From Neoalteromonas arenosi (GTDB taxonomy: Bacteria; Pseudomonadota; Gammaproteobacteria; Enterobacterales; Alteromonadaceae), in contig NZ_JAUCBP010000007.1 of NCBI RefSeq assembly GCF_030362855.1, forward strand, positions 930,675-994,674: a DNA stretch of 64,000 nt, read 5' to 3'. Below are positions 62,365 to 64,000 of this stretch, piece by piece. Made by a program: the position numbers and the translations under genes. The notes below the pieces were generated by a model, which had not been told where the DNA came from, did no database searches, and saw nothing but the letters and a program-made list of their open reading frames with translations. How positions within the stretch are numbered: the first letter of the stretch is position 1; the number at the start of each line of letters is the position of its first letter.

Positions 62365-63579
62365 ATGCAAGTTGTCGTGATTGGCTACGTATGGCCAGAG
62401 CCAAATTCTTCCGCCGCTGGGCAAAATATGCTGAATCTGTTAGAGGCCTTCGTCAATGCAGGCTGGAACACCATTTTTGCGTCGGCTGCAGCACCCTCTA
62501 AACATGCGATCGATCTCAATAAATACGGTGTTAGACCGACGACGATCGAGCTCAACAATTCGAGTTTTGACGCGTTTATTCAGCGCTGTAATCCCGATAT
62601 CGTAATCTTTGACCGCTTTATGACAGAAGAGCAATTTTCATGGCGAGTCAAAGAGCATGCTCCCGATGCATTGCGCGTGTTAAATACCGAAGACTTGCAC
62701 GCATTGCGCGATGCTCGTCAGCAACAATACAAGCAAAATAAGGATGATATAGACCTGCACACAGCACTGTTCTATCGCGAGATAGCCAGTATTTTGCGCA
62801 GCGATTTAACCTTACTTGTATCATCGTATGAGCAACAGTTCATAACCACTGAATTTCCAGTCAATCGGAAAAACACCTGGCACTTCCCTCTATTGCCAGC
62901 TCTCAGTTCAGGGAACCTCACACCCAGTTATACCGAACGACGAGACTTTATCTTTATCGGCAACTTTAGACATGCCCCCAATTGGGACGCGGTTTTAAGG
63001 CTCAAACAGCTTTGGCCTCGGATTCGGCGCCGTGTGCCAAATACAAACATGCTAATTTATGGCGCCTACCCACCTAAGAAAGCCACTCAACTGCATAACG
63101 AGAAAGACGGCTTTTTAGTCAAAGGCTGGGCTGAAGATGCGCAAGCAGTATTGCGCAACGCGCGCGTTTGTGCGGCTCCACTTAATTTTGGCGCGGGTGT
63201 AAAAGGCAAGTTTTTAGATGCATTTCAGGCACAAACGCCAAGTATAACGACTACAGTAGGGATTGAAGGTATCACCTCACCAGAACACTGGCCGGGGATC
63301 GTAACCGATAACGATGAGGCCTTTGTGGATGCTGCCGAGTATCTCTACAACAATGCTGAGCCGTGGCATTTGGCGCAAAAAAAAATTGCTGCGCTAGAGA
63401 TAGACGCAGATGCTAAACAGCATCACCAAGCGGCACTAATCCAGCGCCTTACTGATGCAAAACTCAACCTAACCCAATTGCGCCAAGACAATTTTGTCGG
63501 CGCTATGCTGCACCATCATACCCTGGCTAGCACTCGCTATATGGCGCAGTGGATAGAGGCCAAGAATAAGTACAACTAG
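62365..63579 (+). CDS. Glycosyltransferase, GT-B fold (GT4-like)
   Basis: A 404-residue glycosyltransferase. The N-terminal Rossmann part has IGYVWPEPNSSAAGQNMLNL, typical of group-1 transferases. The C-terminal donor-binding part has FIFIGNFRHAPNWDAVLRL, GFLVKGWAEDAQAVLRNARV and LNFGAGVKGKFLDAFQA, where the Glu of the usual EGFG is not conserved. No other polysaccharide gene is adjacent. The acceptor is unknown. It is divergent from the ketopantoate-reductase-like gene. Confidence 0.85.
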   Translation: MQVVVIGYVWPEPNSSAAGQNMLNLLEAFVNAGWNTIFASAAAPSKHAIDLNKYGVRPTTIELNNSSFDAFIQRCNPDIVIFDRFMTEEQFSWRVKEHAPDALRVLNTEDLHALRDARQQQYKQNKDDIDLHTALFYREIASILRSDLTLLVSSYEQQFITTEFPVNRKNTWHFPLLPALSSGNLTPSYTERRDFIFIGNFRHAPNWDAVLRLKQLWPRIRRRVPNTNMLIYGAYPPKKATQLHNEKDGFLVKGWAEDAQAVLRNARVCAAPLNFGAGVKGKFLDAFQAQTPSITTTVGIEGITSPEHWPGIVTDNDEAFVDAAEYLYNNAEPWHLAQKKIAALEIDADAKQHHQAALIQRLTDAKLNLTQLRQDNFVGAMLHHHTLASTRYMAQWIEAKNKYN

Positions 63580-63686
63580 TAAAAAGTAGCCAATTGCTAG
63601 TTTGACATTTGTCGATATCGCGTTTTACTTATGTCGCTGTCTAAAACTCGAGTACTCGACTATGCTTTATGCGGAGGTGCGTACAT

Positions 63687-64000
63687 ATGGAAATTGAAGA
63701 GCTAGACCTGCGAAAAATACTCGATAATGCGCATATGGGCGTAGTCATTCATCGTTATGACACATCAATAGTATATGCCAATCCTGCCGCTCTTCGCCTT
63801 TTACGTCTCGATTACCAACAACTCATTGGCAAAGATGCGTTCGATCCTGGTTGGCATTTTTTGGATGAAAGTGGCCAACCGCTAGAGCTAGAGCAATACC
63901 CGGTTAATCGCGTTCAAAGCTCTAATGGCAATATAGAAAACGAAGTTATTGGCGTAGTTGATAAGAACGCAGATTTTATCAGCTGGTTTCTTGTCAATGG
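63687..64000 (+). CDS. PAS-domain sensor protein, 5' part only
   Basis: Open from ATG 63687 to the window edge (104 codons seen). GGAGG lies nine bases before the start. The visible part is a PAS fold: DLRKILDNAHMGVVIHRYDT, IVYANPAALRLLRLDYQQLI and DFISWFLVNG. PAS folds of this sort usually precede a GGDEF/EAL or histidine kinase output, which would lie outside this window. Confidence 0.8.
   Translation, partial: MEIEELDLRKILDNAHMGVVIHRYDTSIVYANPAALRLLRLDYQQLIGKDAFDPGWHFLDESGQPLELEQYPVNRVQSSNGNIENEVIGVVDKNADFISWFLVN

Noticed and set aside
1-64000. Prophage, insertion sequence, integron, defence or secondary-metabolite island
   Set aside because: No transposase, integrase, phage structural, nuclease-helicase or synthase gene was recognised; nearly all genes are ordinary chromosomal families, with no attachment-site repeats around the tRNAs.

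Overview
The window looks like chromosomal DNA of a marine gammaproteobacterium, probably in or near the Alteromonadales. The reasons are the E. coli-like core genes (topA, dnaQ-rnhA, rlmI, hrpA, sbcB), the rnhA/dnaQ/tRNA-Asp neighbourhood also known in enteric bacteria, a TIGR03503-like protein, a complete leucine/isovalerate (liu) operon under a MerR-type LiuR, and moderate GC. This is inference from gene content; there is no rRNA in the window. I see no prophage, insertion sequence, integron, CRISPR array, toxin-antitoxin pair or recognisable defence island.

Layout. 1-3.7 kb: minus-strand run topA > DUF2058 (yaiL-like) > hotdog thioesterase. 3.9-9.0 kb: astB, a large Ig-repeat lipoprotein and an SLC1-type dicarboxylate/glutamate symporter. 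9.2-16.7 kb: a regulatory and export unit, with an NtrY-like kinase and NtrC-type regulator facing an adaptor/ATPase/permease operon of MacB type; the gap between them holds three matching operator repeats and a near-consensus sigma-54 promoter. 16.8-19.5 kb: DUF1287 protein and a two-gene Lol (lipoprotein release) operon. 19.6-19.9 kb: three tandem tRNA-Asp genes behind a strong promoter. 20-29.3 kb: TIGR03503-like protein, dnaQ/rnhA, quinone oxidoreductase, rlmI, PilZ protein, hrpA. 29.4-38.3 kb: two CBS proteins, isoaspartyl peptidase, a receiver-TPR protein, exonuclease I, a DUF342 protein, a periplasmic binding protein and a 2OG-Fe(II) oxygenase.

38.3-42.3 kb: a tightly overlapping minus-strand run of a kynurenine-formamidase-like secreted hydrolase, kynureninase, a periplasmic-sensor diguanylate cyclase and a small lipoprotein. 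42.3-50.7 kb: thiolase divergent from liuR-liuA-liuB-liuC-liuD-liuE, which takes isovaleryl-CoA to acetoacetate and acetyl-CoA. 50.7-60.3 kb: mostly lipid and hydrocarbon genes (desaturase, AlkB-type monooxygenase next to an AraC regulator and an alpha/beta hydrolase, MFS carriers, acyl-CoA thioesterase) with a lone glgC. 60.3-64 kb: HDOD protein, ketopantoate-reductase-like protein, glycosyltransferase and the start of a PAS sensor.

I found no clearly new multi-gene system. The best candidates for a second look are the sigma-54-controlled efflux unit with its three-site enhancer, the kynurenine / cyclic-di-GMP gene run, the two-gene Lol arrangement, a compact multi-hairpin intergenic element at 9.07-9.17 kb, and a recurring habit of placing stop codons of facing genes inside hairpins.
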